The notes under the pieces: generated by a model
The model's database searches: none
The model's input: the letters and a program-made list of their open reading frames with translations, nothing else
Told to the model about the DNA's origin: nothing
Made by a program: the position numbers and the translations under genes
Source of the DNA: Flavobacteriales bacterium
Lineage (GTDB): Bacteria > Bacteroidota > Bacteroidia > Flavobacteriales_D > Crocinitomicaceae
Direction: 5' to 3'
Assembly (NCBI GenBank): GCA_947470515.1
Contig: CANITF010000007.1
Coordinates: 1 to 64,000 of the forward strand
DNA length: 64,000 bases
Part shown: one piece after another, positions 1 through 7,912 of the stretch
How positions within the stretch are numbered: position 1 is the first letter of the stretch
How the letters are laid out: each line of letters starts with the position of its first letter

Positions 1-401
1 AGAATTTCTCAAAAACTGTGACAAGCCCGCAGCCTGAGCGATTTAGCAGGCGAGCCTAACACAAGCAGCGGTGACACCCCAGAAAAAAATAATGAGTGAA
101 AGCGAAGAGAGAGGGAGGTTTGGCGGAACGGAGCCGAACGAATACCTTACTGGGGTCTGGGGTGGCAGAGAGCTGCGACTGACGACGAAGAATGAACAGG
201 CGAAGTTTTTTAGAGAACAGCAATGGAGAGAATTCTGAACGACTGGCTAAGTGAACGGTGTTTGCAAGGGCAAGGACGTTAGGACGATGCTTGTATTACC
301 CTTGCAAACAAAAAAGCTGAAGCTGTGAAGACAAGGAGGAAGACGATTTTTCCAATAAGCTATTCAGAATTCCTTTAGATTTTAACCCGTACCTTTATTC
401 A
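1..401. other. GC-richer non-genic stretch with inverted repeats
   Basis: No convincing gene lies in the first 401 bases. The stretch is visibly richer in G and C than the rest of the window. It has three inverted-repeat pairs: GTTTGCAAGGG (260-270) with CCCTTGCAAAC (299-309), CACCCCAG (75-82) with CTGGGGTG (157-164), and GAATTCTGAA (230-239) with TTCAGAATTC (363-372). The composition changes to the AT-rich host style near 340, just before the response regulator. It could be the edge of a mobile element or a structured non-coding region; the cut at base 1 prevents a decision. Confidence 0.5.
92..238 (+). CDS. doubtful small ORF, 48 aa
   Basis: An ATG at 92 opens a 48-codon frame ending in TGA at 236-238. 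It reads MSESEERGRFGG at the start and FFREQQWREF at the end, so it is polar and rich in Arg, Glu and Gly, with no signal peptide or membrane segment. The frame is open upstream back to a stop at 44-46, so a GTG start at 71 is also possible. I recognise no family. The inverted repeats around it are equally compatible with a non-coding role, and the frame may be chance. Confidence 0.2.
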   Translation: MSESEERGRFGGTEPNEYLTGVWGGRELRLTTKNEQAKFFREQQWREF

Positions 402-1082
402 ATGAAAATTCTACTAATAGAAGATGAACAATCATTGAGAGAATCAATCGAGTTCTATTTGAAAACTGAAGGTTATCTTATTGAAACAGCGATGGATTTC
501 ATTTCAGCCTCCCAAAAGTTGGCTGATTACCGATATGACTGTGTTTTAGTGGATATTACATTACCTTATGGAAATGGTTTAGATTTGATTCGTCAAGTAA
601 AAGCGAATCAACTAAATGTTGGAATTATCATTATTTCTGCAAAAAATTCAATTGATGATAAAATCAATGGACTTGATTTAGGAGCTGATGATTACTTATC
701 AAAGCCTTTCAGTTTGGCCGAATTAAATTCGCGCATAAAAGCTGTGATTCGACGAAACAACTTTAAAGGAAATAAGTCGATTCAACTAAATGAAATTACG
801 ATTACACCAGAAGAACGGATAGTTAAAATTAACAATGAAGCTGTTTCACTGACAGGAAAAGAATTCGATCTATTATTATTTTTTATCATGAATAAAAATC
901 GGGTCGTTTCTAAAAATACTATTGCTGAACATTTATGGGGCGATGAAAGTGATCAAATGGATAGCCATGATTTTATCTATGTACATCTTAGAAATTTAAA
1001 AAAGAAATTAGCAGAAAAGCACTGTAACGATTACATTCAAAATATCTATGGAATCGGTTATAAATTCAATTTAGACGCATGA
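402..1082 (+). CDS. OmpR/PhoB-type response regulator
   Basis: A 226-residue two-component regulator. The receiver domain (about 1-115) has the acidic pocket E7-D8, phospho-acceptor D51 in the VDITLP context, switch Ser79 and conserved Lys101 in LSKPF. The C-terminal winged-helix domain (about 125-224) carries the family signature LTGKEFDLLLFF and ends in the GIGYKF hairpin. Length is normal for the family. The stop codon overlaps the start of the sensor kinase by 4 bp, so the two are translationally coupled. Likely targets are the receptor and PepSY-like lipoprotein genes downstream; that is inferred from position only. Confidence 0.93.
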   Translation: MKILLIEDEQSLRESIEFYLKTEGYLIETAMDFISASQKLADYRYDCVLVDITLPYGNGLDLIRQVKANQLNVGIIIISAKNSIDDKINGLDLGADDYLSKPFSLAELNSRIKAVIRRNNFKGNKSIQLNEITITPEERIVKINNEAVSLTGKEFDLLLFFIMNKNRVVSKNTIAEHLWGDESDQMDSHDFIYVHLRNLKKKLAEKHCNDYIQNIYGIGYKFNLDA

Positions 1083-2335
1083 AATTACTTCAGAAAACAA
1101 CTCTTTATTATCTAATAATTAGCATTCCTCTAATCGGTTTTGCTACCCTGCTGTCTTATTTTGTAATCAAAGCTGAACTTAAAAATGGTTCAAAAGAAAT
1201 TTTATACACCAATTTTTACAATGCGAAAAAAATAATCCAATCTAATGACTTTTCGCAATCCATCGTTTTAAGTTCAGATGGTTATTCTAAAATCAAATTA
1301 GTCAATACTGTTCCAAAAAAAACACTCATTAAAGACACGCTAATTTATGATCCAATTGAAAAAGAACAAGTAGAATATACTATTTTAAGAGGATTCTATC
1401 GATTTAATAAACATAACTATCAAATCGATATTTTCGAAAGTAACATAGAAGAAGAAGAACTGTTAGAAGGACTTTGGGCAGGTTTTGGAATTCTATTATT
1501 GTTTCTTGGAATTGGATTTCTCGTCGTTAATTGGATCATTTCAAAAACATTATGGAAACCTTTTTACTCCACAATCCAACAACTATCAAACTATCAAATT
1601 CAGGAACACAAGCAGTTTCAGCTAAATTCTGCAACTACCTTGGAATTTGAGCAGCTAAATACGGCACTGAATGCAATGACAAATAAACTATATTCAGATT
1701 TCATACAGCACAAAGAGTTTGCTGAAAATGCCTCGCATGAAATGCAAACACCACTGGCTATTATTAAGGCAAATTTGTCTGTGTTAATGCAAGCGCAAAA
1801 TCTTACAGAAAACGAAATGAATGCAATTGAGTCGATAGAAAATACTGTCAAAAAATTGTCTTCATTGAACAGAACACTGTTATTACTGACTAAAATAGAA
1901 AACAAGCAATTTACAGAACAAAAATCAATCAACTTAGCTGATTTAATCAAGCATCAATTAGCGAATTATAGCGAACAAATCGATGCGAAAGACATCACAC
2001 TTCACATCGATATTCAGAACTCATTCTACCGAGAAATGAATCCTACTTTGGCGGATATATTAGTAAGCAATTTAATTCATAACGCCATTCGACATAATGT
2101 AATTGGAGGACAACTTTCAATCGTCAGTGACGCAAATGGCTTTAGCATTTCCAATACAGGGGATCCATTGCCCTTTCCTTCTTCCGAAATGTTCTTGCGA
2201 TTTCGTAAAAGCACTTCGTCCTCAGAATCAATAGGACTTGGCTTATCGTTAGTTAAAAGCATTGCAGAAACCTACAACATGAACATACACTATGCATTTA
2301 CAGATCAAGTACACATGTTTAAACTAACATTCTAA
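1079..2335 (+). CDS. membrane sensor histidine kinase
   Basis: A 418-residue kinase, partner of the preceding regulator (ATGA overlap). Membrane segments lie at about 8-30 and 134-156 and enclose a roughly 100-residue periplasmic sensor region of no recognised fold. The HisKA helix has phospho-acceptor His220 in ENASHEMQTPLA. The ATPase domain shows the N box NLIHNAIRHN (331-340), a G1-like NTGDP (359-363) and G2 SIGLGLSL (384-391). All catalytic landmarks are present, so it should be active. The input signal cannot be read from the sequence. The next gene starts 3 bp after its stop, suggesting a three-gene transcript. Confidence 0.92.
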   Translation: MKLLQKTTLYYLIISIPLIGFATLLSYFVIKAELKNGSKEILYTNFYNAKKIIQSNDFSQSIVLSSDGYSKIKLVNTVPKKTLIKDTLIYDPIEKEQVEYTILRGFYRFNKHNYQIDIFESNIEEEELLEGLWAGFGILLLFLGIGFLVVNWIISKTLWKPFYSTIQQLSNYQIQEHKQFQLNSATTLEFEQLNTALNAMTNKLYSDFIQHKEFAENASHEMQTPLAIIKANLSVLMQAQNLTENEMNAIESIENTVKKLSSLNRTLLLLTKIENKQFTEQKSINLADLIKHQLANYSEQIDAKDITLHIDIQNSFYREMNPTLADILVSNLIHNAIRHNVIGGQLSIVSDANGFSISNTGDPLPFPSSEMFLRFRKSTSSSESIGLGLSLVKSIAETYNMNIHYAFTDQVHMFKLTF

Positions 2336-2338
2336 GGT

Positions 2339-4765
2339 ATGAAATACTCTAAAAATTGGGCAATGAATCGAATTCTAGTTCTGGTATTCATTTGCTCTTC
2401 ACATTTACTTTTTGCTCAGTTTTCATCTATCAATATTTCTGGAAAGTTAGTCGATAAATCAACCAAACAACCTTTGCTATATACCAATGTGATTTTAAAA
2501 CTAGCAACTGATAGTAGCTTTGTTTCCGGTTCAATCAGCAATGAAGAAGGATTATTTCTTCTGAGTAATGTAAAACCAGGAAATTACTTGATTGATATAA
2601 AATCTAATGGCTACAATTCACTATTAATGAGCTACTATGTTGGTGCTTTATCTGAATTTCTTGATGCTGGAACATTTGAACTTGAACCACTTGTAAAAGA
2701 ATTTAAAGAAATTACGGTTATTGGAAAGCAAGAAGAAATCAACTCGAAAATGGACAAAAAATCGTACTCTGTTGAAGATAATGTGAGCCAAAATGGAGGT
2801 TCTGTTTTACAAACGATGCAAAATCTTCCTGGTGTTACTGTTCAAGATGGAAAAATTAATTTGCGTGGAAACGATAAAGTAACCGTATTAATCGACGGAA
2901 AGCAAACTGCCTTGACAGGTTTTGGCAATCAGGCTGGATTAGACAATATTCCAGCATCGGCAATCGAACGCATTGAAATCATCAACAATCCTTCAGCAAA
3001 GTATGATGCTAACGGAAATGCGGGTATCATTAACATCATTTACAAAAAAAGTAAGCAGGAAGGGTTCAATGGAAAGGTCGGTTTAACGGGTGGTTTAGGA
3101 GCACTTTGGATTAAAAAAGCTAATTTACCCACTGTCCGAGATCAGTATCAATTTACCCCTAAAATTAATCCTTCAGTCTCTCTAAATTACCGCAAAAAAG
3201 ACATTAACCTCTTTTTTCAGGGTGACTACCTTTATACACAAACGCTGAATAAAAATGAATTCACAACTCGAACGTACAACGATGGAACTGTTCTACATCA
3301 ACAATTGAAGCGCAACCGAAATACACATTTTGCGACAGTAAAGACAGGTTTTGATTGGACCTTGAATGCGAAAAATAGCTTAACCATATCAGCCTTATTC
3401 GGTACAGAAAAAATTCTCGACAATGGAGATGAAGCATTTTTCAATAATGACTATACAGTTCGCAATCGTATGTGGCAATTTCTTGAAGATGAATTGAAAA
3501 CAACCATTATGGGAACTGCTAGTTTTCAGCACAAATTCAAACAAGTTGGTCATGTGTTTAATGCTGGAATAAATTATACATTTCATCGTGAAAATGAAAA
3601 ATATTTTTTCGATAATATCATGCCGACCTATACTGGCCATGATGCCTTCAAGTTGTTGTCTGATGAACAAGTAATTGACATCAATGCAGATTACATCAAA
3701 CCCTTAAAATATGGTCGATTTGAAACTGGATTAAAATTTAGACAACGCGGAATTCCTACCAATATGCAATTTTATCCAGGTTTGAATTCTCCATTGGATA
3801 CGAATGCTGGTGGTTGGGCAACGTACAAAGAAATAATACCAGCTGTTTACGGTAATTACATTTTTGAAAGTAAAAAAATAGAAGCTGAAATTGGTTTGAG
3901 AGTTGAATATGTAAAACTGCAATACGATGTGAATCCAGACCATTCAACCTATAAAAGCAATGGATACAATTACACCCAACCTTTTCCAACGGTGCGTTTT
4001 GCCTATAAAATTAATGAAGCAAGCAAGTTGTCTTTGTTTTACAATCGTCGCGTAGACCGACCAAATGAAGTTGATATTCGCATTTTTCCGAAATATGATG
4101 ATGCTGAAATTATTAAAGTTGGTAATCCAGCACTTCGTCCACAATTCACAAACACGTTCGAATTGGGTTTTAAAACAAAATGGAAAAACGGTAATTTCTA
4201 CGGTTCTGTATACCACAAAATATCTGACGCAACAATTACACGAATTTCAAGTGCTGTGCCGGGAAGTTATCTAATCTATGCCATCTTCCAGAATGTTAAT
4301 AAGAGTTTCAATACAGGGTTTGAAATCGTTGTAAGCCAAAAAATGAATCCATGGTTAACCATCAATTTTAATATGAACGCTTACCATAATCAAATCAATG
4401 CTTTTACAGTTGTTAACTTATACCCTGTTCAAAATACATTTTCTGCTGATAGGCAAGAGATTTATTCAGGAAATGCTAAGTTTAATGGTGTATTCCATTT
4501 TAAAAATAAAATTGATGCTCAATTAACAGCTGTTTATTTGGCTCCTGACTTAATCCCTCAAGGAAAGATTGCAGCGCGTTTTTCCTTGGATCTTGGTATC
4601 AAAAAATTAATTCAAAAAGACAAAGGAGAACTATTTGTTAATGCTTCTGACTTGTTAAATACAATGGTGAATAAACGAACAATTCAAGGAAGTGATTTTT
4701 CATATGTTAGCACTGACTACTATGAAACCCAGGTAATTCGTTTAGGATATAGTTATAAGTTTTAA
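2339..4765 (+). CDS. TonB-receptor-like outer-membrane beta-barrel protein
   Basis: An 808-residue outer-membrane protein. A signal peptide ends near residue 26 (LLFAQ). A carboxypeptidase-regulatory-like beta-sandwich follows at about 31-115 (SGKLVDKSTKQPL), then a plug-like domain at about 140-240 containing LRGNDKVTVLIDGK and the ERIEIINNPSAKYDANG segment. The rest is a barrel ending in the aromatic C-terminus YSYKF. This order matches the Bacteroidota outer-membrane beta-barrel family related to TonB receptors; no TonB box is obvious. It starts 3 bp after the kinase stop, so it is probably co-transcribed with the two-component system. The substrate is unknown. Confidence 0.88.
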   Translation: MKYSKNWAMNRILVLVFICSSHLLFAQFSSINISGKLVDKSTKQPLLYTNVILKLATDSSFVSGSISNEEGLFLLSNVKPGNYLIDIKSNGYNSLLMSYYVGALSEFLDAGTFELEPLVKEFKEITVIGKQEEINSKMDKKSYSVEDNVSQNGGSVLQTMQNLPGVTVQDGKINLRGNDKVTVLIDGKQTALTGFGNQAGLDNIPASAIERIEIINNPSAKYDANGNAGIINIIYKKSKQEGFNGKVGLTGGLGALWIKKANLPTVRDQYQFTPKINPSVSLNYRKKDINLFFQGDYLYTQTLNKNEFTTRTYNDGTVLHQQLKRNRNTHFATVKTGFDWTLNAKNSLTISALFGTEKILDNGDEAFFNNDYTVRNRMWQFLEDELKTTIMGTASFQHKFKQVGHVFNAGINYTFHRENEKYFFDNIMPTYTGHDAFKLLSDEQVIDINADYIKPLKYGRFETGLKFRQRGIPTNMQFYPGLNSPLDTNAGGWATYKEIIPAVYGNYIFESKKIEAEIGLRVEYVKLQYDVNPDHSTYKSNGYNYTQPFPTVRFAYKINEASKLSLFYNRRVDRPNEVDIRIFPKYDDAEIIKVGNPALRPQFTNTFELGFKTKWKNGNFYGSVYHKISDATITRISSAVPGSYLIYAIFQNVNKSFNTGFEIVVSQKMNPWLTINFNMNAYHNQINAFTVVNLYPVQNTFSADRQEIYSGNAKFNGVFHFKNKIDAQLTAVYLAPDLIPQGKIAARFSLDLGIKKLIQKDKGELFVNASDLLNTMVNKRTIQGSDFSYVSTDYYETQVIRLGYSYKF

Positions 4766-4792
4766 AAATGGTTTCTTATATTCTCTAAAGAA

Positions 4793-4819
4793 TTGCTTTA
4801 GAATCAGTTCCTAGATTTG
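4793..4819 (+). promoter_or_regulatory. putative promoter of the PepSY-like genes
   Basis: TAGATTTG at 4812-4819 matches the Bacteroidota -7 consensus TAnnTTTG. A TTG lies 16 bp upstream at 4793-4795. The ATG follows 23 bp downstream at 4843. This suggests the lipoprotein pair can be transcribed apart from the receptor gene. Confidence 0.45.
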
Positions 4820-4842
4820 TTTAAACTTTAAAAATAGAGATT

Positions 4843-5202
4843 ATGAAAAAAATGATTGTTTTAGCAGGTTTAATGATTGGATTTGCGTCTTGTGAAAAAA
4901 TGGATTTATTCCACAAAGACAAAGAGTGTCCAACAATATCAAGAGATGCTTTGCCATCTGGATTGGCTGCAAAATTTGAAACTGCCTACCCCAATGCTAC
5001 TGCTACCATTTGGTTTGACCAAGATGGTGAAAACTTTGTTGCTGTTTTTATGAATAATGGTGTTGAAACAGATGCAGTTTATGACAGATCAGGAAATTTT
5101 GTTTCGCAAGAAGTTGAATCCAATGACGATGCTGCTGGTGAAAACGAAGATGAAAATGAACAAGGTTGCGATTGTGATCTTGAAACAGAGGATGGCGAAT
5201 AA
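4843..5202 (+). CDS. PepSY-like (BLIP-like) lipoprotein, one repeat
   Basis: A 119-residue exported protein with a lipoprotein signal: hydrophobic residues 4-14, then FASC with lipid-acceptor Cys17. The body (about 30-90) has one unit of the PepSY-like/BLIP-like fold typical of Bacteroidota, with the pattern KFETAYPNA..IWFDQDG.NFVAVF and YDRSGNFV. The C-terminal tail is strongly acidic with a CDCD motif, which could bind metal; that is inference. It lies downstream of a two-component system, a common setting for this family. The molecular role of such proteins is poorly known. Confidence 0.78.
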   Translation: MKKMIVLAGLMIGFASCEKMDLFHKDKECPTISRDALPSGLAAKFETAYPNATATIWFDQDGENFVAVFMNNGVETDAVYDRSGNFVSQEVESNDDAAGENEDENEQGCDCDLETEDGE

Positions 5203-5223
5203 TTTAATTTAAAAAACAGAAAA

Positions 5224-5691
5224 ATGAAAACAATACTTCTTGTAGGAATCATCGGGTTTACGATAGGTTGCTCGAATGCACAAAAATCGACAGAAAACAA
5301 AACGCCTGAGGCTGTTACAACTGCCTTTGCTAAAAAATACCCTTCTGTAAAAAAAGTAGCTTGGGAAGATGAGGGTAAGACCTACGAAGCTGAATTTACA
5401 ATGAATAAAATTGAATATTCAGCAGTGTTTGATGCCAGTGGTGATTTCCAAGAAGAAGAAGCTGAAATTAAAGTGTCTGAACTTCCTGCAGCAGTTACCG
5501 ATTATTGCAAAAAAAAATATGCAGATCATAAATTAACCGAGGCTGCGAAAATTATCAATTCAGCAGGTGTTGTAACGTACGAAGCTGAAATGTCTAAAGA
5601 CAAGATGCACTTTGACGTTATTTTTGATGCTTCAGGAAATTTCATTTCTAAGGGCGCACCTGTTTCTGAAGAGGAAGAAGACGAAGATTAA
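5224..5691 (+). CDS. PepSY-like (BLIP-like) lipoprotein, two repeats
   Basis: A 155-residue lipoprotein with a signal ending in TIGC (Cys16). It contains two tandem PepSY-like units: the first at about 27-75 (AFAKKYPSVKKVAWEDEGKT, then FDASGDF), the second at about 85-145 (CKKKYADHKLTEA, then FDASGNF). The tail is acidic (EEEEDED). It starts 21 bp after the one-unit paralogue and ends before a hairpin terminator at 5711-5742, so the two form a short operon. It probably arose by unit duplication from the same ancestor as its neighbour. Confidence 0.8.
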   Translation: MKTILLVGIIGFTIGCSNAQKSTENKTPEAVTTAFAKKYPSVKKVAWEDEGKTYEAEFTMNKIEYSAVFDASGDFQEEEAEIKVSELPAAVTDYCKKKYADHKLTEAAKIINSAGVVTYEAEMSKDKMHFDVIFDASGNFISKGAPVSEEEEDED

Positions 5692-5710
5692 TAGTTGGTT
5701 TGGTTTTAGA

Positions 5711-5742
5711 AAAAGCTCATGATGTGTTCATGGGCTTTTTTT
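5711..5742 (+). terminator. rho-independent terminator after the PepSY-like pair
   Basis: AAGCTCATGA pairs with TTCATGGGCTT, allowing G-U pairs, around a short loop and runs into seven T residues. It follows the last stop by about 20 bp on the plus strand. Confidence 0.7.
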
Positions 5743-5829
5743 GGTTTAAAATGCTGTAAGTCATGTAAAAAGATAGGTGATAGAATTATTATTGACATGT
5801 AGTTCGGTGATTAAAAGCGTACAATTTAA

Positions 5830-6456
5830 TCATCTCCTCTTATCCATCGACCCTTCCGGAAACGAAATCAAATTAAACATACTCCTGAATCTCGACCTCA
5901 CCCTAATCCCATAAATATCCTCCAATTCATCTGCATTTAAGTTTGTTGTTGCATGAGTAATGATTCCTTGGCTCACTTGCAATTCATAGCGCTGAAGCAT
6001 GATTTCACCAATTGTGTTGCATTCATTTCCGAAATGCTTAATGTTGTGCTCAACACCTAAATCATCGATGCAAAATGGTTTTTCGCGATAACCATAACGT
6101 TGAATAATTTCATAACCCTCTTTGTGGAATTCTGAAGCGATATCACTTGTATTTTTGATTAGGTATTTTTGCTTCGCATACATGAAATTTGGAAGCAAGG
6201 AGATTAATGATGTTTTCCCGCTACCCACTGGACCAGTAAGTAGAATTCCTTTATCGAGATCAATTCCGTAATTAGAACAAAGTTCTTCTTCACCAATTGC
6301 ATAGGCAATGAGCTTATGGATGAGGTAAAGGTCTTCTTTACGAATCGAGAATTTCGAACCGTATTTTTGCTTACCCAAGTGATTGAGAAATTGGACGCAA
6401 GTAATGAAGTTGAAATTTCTGTATCCGTTGGAAATGGTGTAGCATTTATGAAGCAT
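5830..6456 (-). CDS. DnaC-like helicase-loader ATPase
   Basis: A 208-residue AAA+ ATPase of the DnaC/IstB type. Walker A is GPVGSGKT (75-82), Walker B is CIDDLG (129-134), sensor 1 lies in ITHATTNLN (166-174), and arginine-finger candidates sit in RVRSRFR (185-191). In phages and integrative elements this family loads the replicative helicase at the element's origin. It lies 22 bp downstream of the replisome-organiser-like gene in the same direction, the usual pairing. No transposase is adjacent, which argues against an IS21 IstB. It is the leftmost gene of the island. Confidence 0.75.
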   Translation of the reverse strand: MLHKCYTISNGYRNFNFITCVQFLNHLGKQKYGSKFSIRKEDLYLIHKLIAYAIGEEELCSNYGIDLDKGILLTGPVGSGKTSLISLLPNFMYAKQKYLIKNTSDIASEFHKEGYEIIQRYGYREKPFCIDDLGVEHNIKHFGNECNTIGEIMLQRYELQVSQGIITHATTNLNADELEDIYGIRVRSRFRSMFNLISFPEGSMDKRR

Positions 6457-6477
6457 AATATTGACTTTAGGACTGGA

Positions 6478-7200
6478 TTAAAGTGGAACAGAGTAATCTT
6501 TATTCTGATTGACATTAAGATTTCCAGGCGTTGGTTGTTTTTTCTGAGTTTGAAATTTTTCCGAATTCAACATCCAATTTCGCGCTGCAGCTTGCCAGTT
6601 TTTCATTTTTGATTTTCCACCTACAAGCCAACCATTGGATTCATAATGATTGAAGAATTTTTCTGCTTCGAGATCTGTTTTATTCTTTTCCTTAAAAAAC
6701 AAGATTGCTTCTTTTAAAGAAGGAGAAATAAAAATCTCTCTTTTCGATTTTGTTGGCTGGTCGATTTCTGAATCGACCCTATCCTTGTTTATAATGTTTA
6801 TATGTTTCTTTTTGTTTATAGTGTTTATAGAAGGTCGCACAGCTATTACAGGAGTTGTATCATTACCTTTATCACAACTATTATCACAACTATTATCAGT
6901 ACTTGTATCAAATCTGTACAAGTTGACCAATGAACCTCGACAAGGATTATTTGAAGGTTTGTAATCAATATATCCCCAATCATTTAATTCGCGCAAACAA
7001 CGAGTATATGTATTCGCTGAACCCACTTTTGACGTTTTCATGAGCTCTGACCTACAAATGGAAATCGGGTTTTGGAACTTTGCCAAATTCCACTGGTGAA
7101 AAAGGCTATAGTATAAGCCTAGATGAACGGTAGAAAGACGATCATCCAGGCTTATTTTAGCGAAGACATTTTCCAAGTGTTTGATATAGTTAACGCTCAT
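6478..7200 (-). CDS. replication initiator / replisome-organiser-like protein
   Basis: A 240-residue protein with a winged-helix-like N-terminal half (about 10-98). A low-complexity linker (about 102-150) contains tandem DNSC and INTINK/INIINK repeats. The C-terminal helical motif (about 180-212) has HYESNGW and WQAAARNWM, a pattern known from phage replisome organisers and DnaD-like proteins. With the DnaC-like gene just downstream it probably forms an initiator-loader pair for the island. The linker-coding DNA (6786-6902) holds 9-bp and 12-bp direct repeats that could be origin iterons, as in lambda-type initiators whose origin lies inside the gene. Confidence 0.6.
   Translation of the reverse strand: MSVNYIKHLENVFAKISLDDRLSTVHLGLYYSLFHQWNLAKFQNPISICRSELMKTSKVGSANTYTRCLRELNDWGYIDYKPSNNPCRGSLVNLYRFDTSTDNSCDNSCDKGNDTTPVIAVRPSINTINKKKHINIINKDRVDSEIDQPTKSKREIFISPSLKEAILFFKEKNKTDLEAEKFFNHYESNGWLVGGKSKMKNWQAAARNWMLNSEKFQTQKKQPTPGNLNVNQNKDYSVPL
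6786..6902. repeat. iteron-like repeats inside the initiator gene (possible origin)
   Basis: TGTTTATA occurs exactly at 6786, 6795, 6813 and 6822, in 9-bp register, with a degenerate unit in the gap. Further on, TTATCACAACTA occurs at 6869 and 6881 with a partial third copy at 6893 (12-bp period). TTATCACAA resembles the DnaA box TTATNCACA with one base shifted. Both arrays lie in the linker-coding part of the initiator-like gene. The alternative is simple slippage in a low-complexity linker. Confidence 0.4.
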
Positions 7201-7301
7201 TGAGTAATTATTTTAGTGAATTTCTGTTCTTTACTTTTTTGATGATCCAAAGCGTAAATAGCGTGATTGCTGTCATTGATTTTTGAGTTTAGAATGAATA
7301 A

Positions 7302-7589
7302 TTATTTGTTGCAACAACACGTGCATTTTGGTGTTTCGATTCGGTAATTTTTTTCGAGTAAATCGCGGATATCTGTTTTCTTGTAATAGATCTTTCCACG
7401 TACCTTACTGTATGGAAGTCTTCCAGATTTACGGTGGCGGTACAATGTTCTTTCTGAAATGAACAGCGTTGATTGAACTTCAATTCCACCGATCCAAATT
7501 TCTTTAACTGGTTCAATTGGAGTTAGGTCTTTTTTAATGGTTTTGATTTCTTCGAGGATTTGTTGCATTTGTTGAACTGATTTTTTCAT
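7302..7589 (-). CDS. helix-turn-helix excisionase-like protein
   Basis: A 95-residue protein of the HTH_17/MerR-like excisionase group. An N-terminal helix (about 5-25, possible coiled coil) is followed by a winged-helix unit at about 40-85 reading LFISERTLYRHRKSGRLPYSKVRGKIYYKKTD, with the last part as the wing and DIRDLL after it. The C-terminus has a CTCCC cluster of unknown meaning. Such proteins bend DNA at attachment sites or act as small regulators on Bacteroidota elements. It is one of two related HTH genes in a row, between the initiator gene and its paralogue. Confidence 0.75.
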   Translation of the reverse strand: MKKSVQQMQQILEEIKTIKKDLTPIEPVKEIWIGGIEVQSTLFISERTLYRHRKSGRLPYSKVRGKIYYKKTDIRDLLEKNYRIETPKCTCCCNK

Positions 7590-7615
7590 TTTGTTAGTTT
7601 TTAAATAGTTAGTAA

Positions 7616-7912
7616 TTAGTCAATGATTTTATTCCTCATGTTATTCTCCATGATTTGTTGGATGTCTTTCTTGTCGTAAAAGATGATTCCACCGACCTTT
7701 GTGTAAGGAATTGTTCCATTGATGCGAAGTGTTTGTAATGTTCCTGGAGAGATGCCAAGCATGCGTTGTACTTGATGTGATTTTAACCACTGTCTTTCCT
7801 CGATTACTGTTGGGACTTTCCCAAGGCGCATGTCAATGTGTTCTTTGATTAGTTCCAAGAATTCCCATTTGAATTGCTCTAGATCTTCGCTTGTGATGAT
7901 GTTTGTTGCCAT
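7616..7912 (-). CDS. helix-turn-helix excisionase-like protein, second copy
   Basis: A 98-residue HTH_17-type protein, paralogue of the next gene downstream. The HTH reads QVQRMLGISPGTLQTLRINGTIPYTKVGG, followed by IIFYDKKDIQQIM. I chose the ATG at 7912 (MATNIIT); the frame extends to a TTG at 7939, but the ATG gives a normal length. As the first gene of the leftward group it may regulate the replication genes. The upstream 330 bp carry two hairpins and no gene. Confidence 0.72.
   Translation of the reverse strand: MATNIITSEDLEQFKWEFLELIKEHIDMRLGKVPTVIEERQWLKSHQVQRMLGISPGTLQTLRINGTIPYTKVGGIIFYDKKDIQQIMENNMRNKIID

Noticed and set aside
1618-1950. Minus-strand ORF of 110 codons in the kinase gene
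   Set aside because: Antisense shadow of the HisKA region.
5830-6456. DnaC-like gene as IS21 IstB
   Set aside because: No IstA transposase or IS ends nearby; the neighbour is a replisome-organiser-like gene.
6204-6515. Minus-strand ORF of 103 codons overlapping the DnaC-like gene
   Set aside because: It lies in another frame of two well-supported genes and has no domain.
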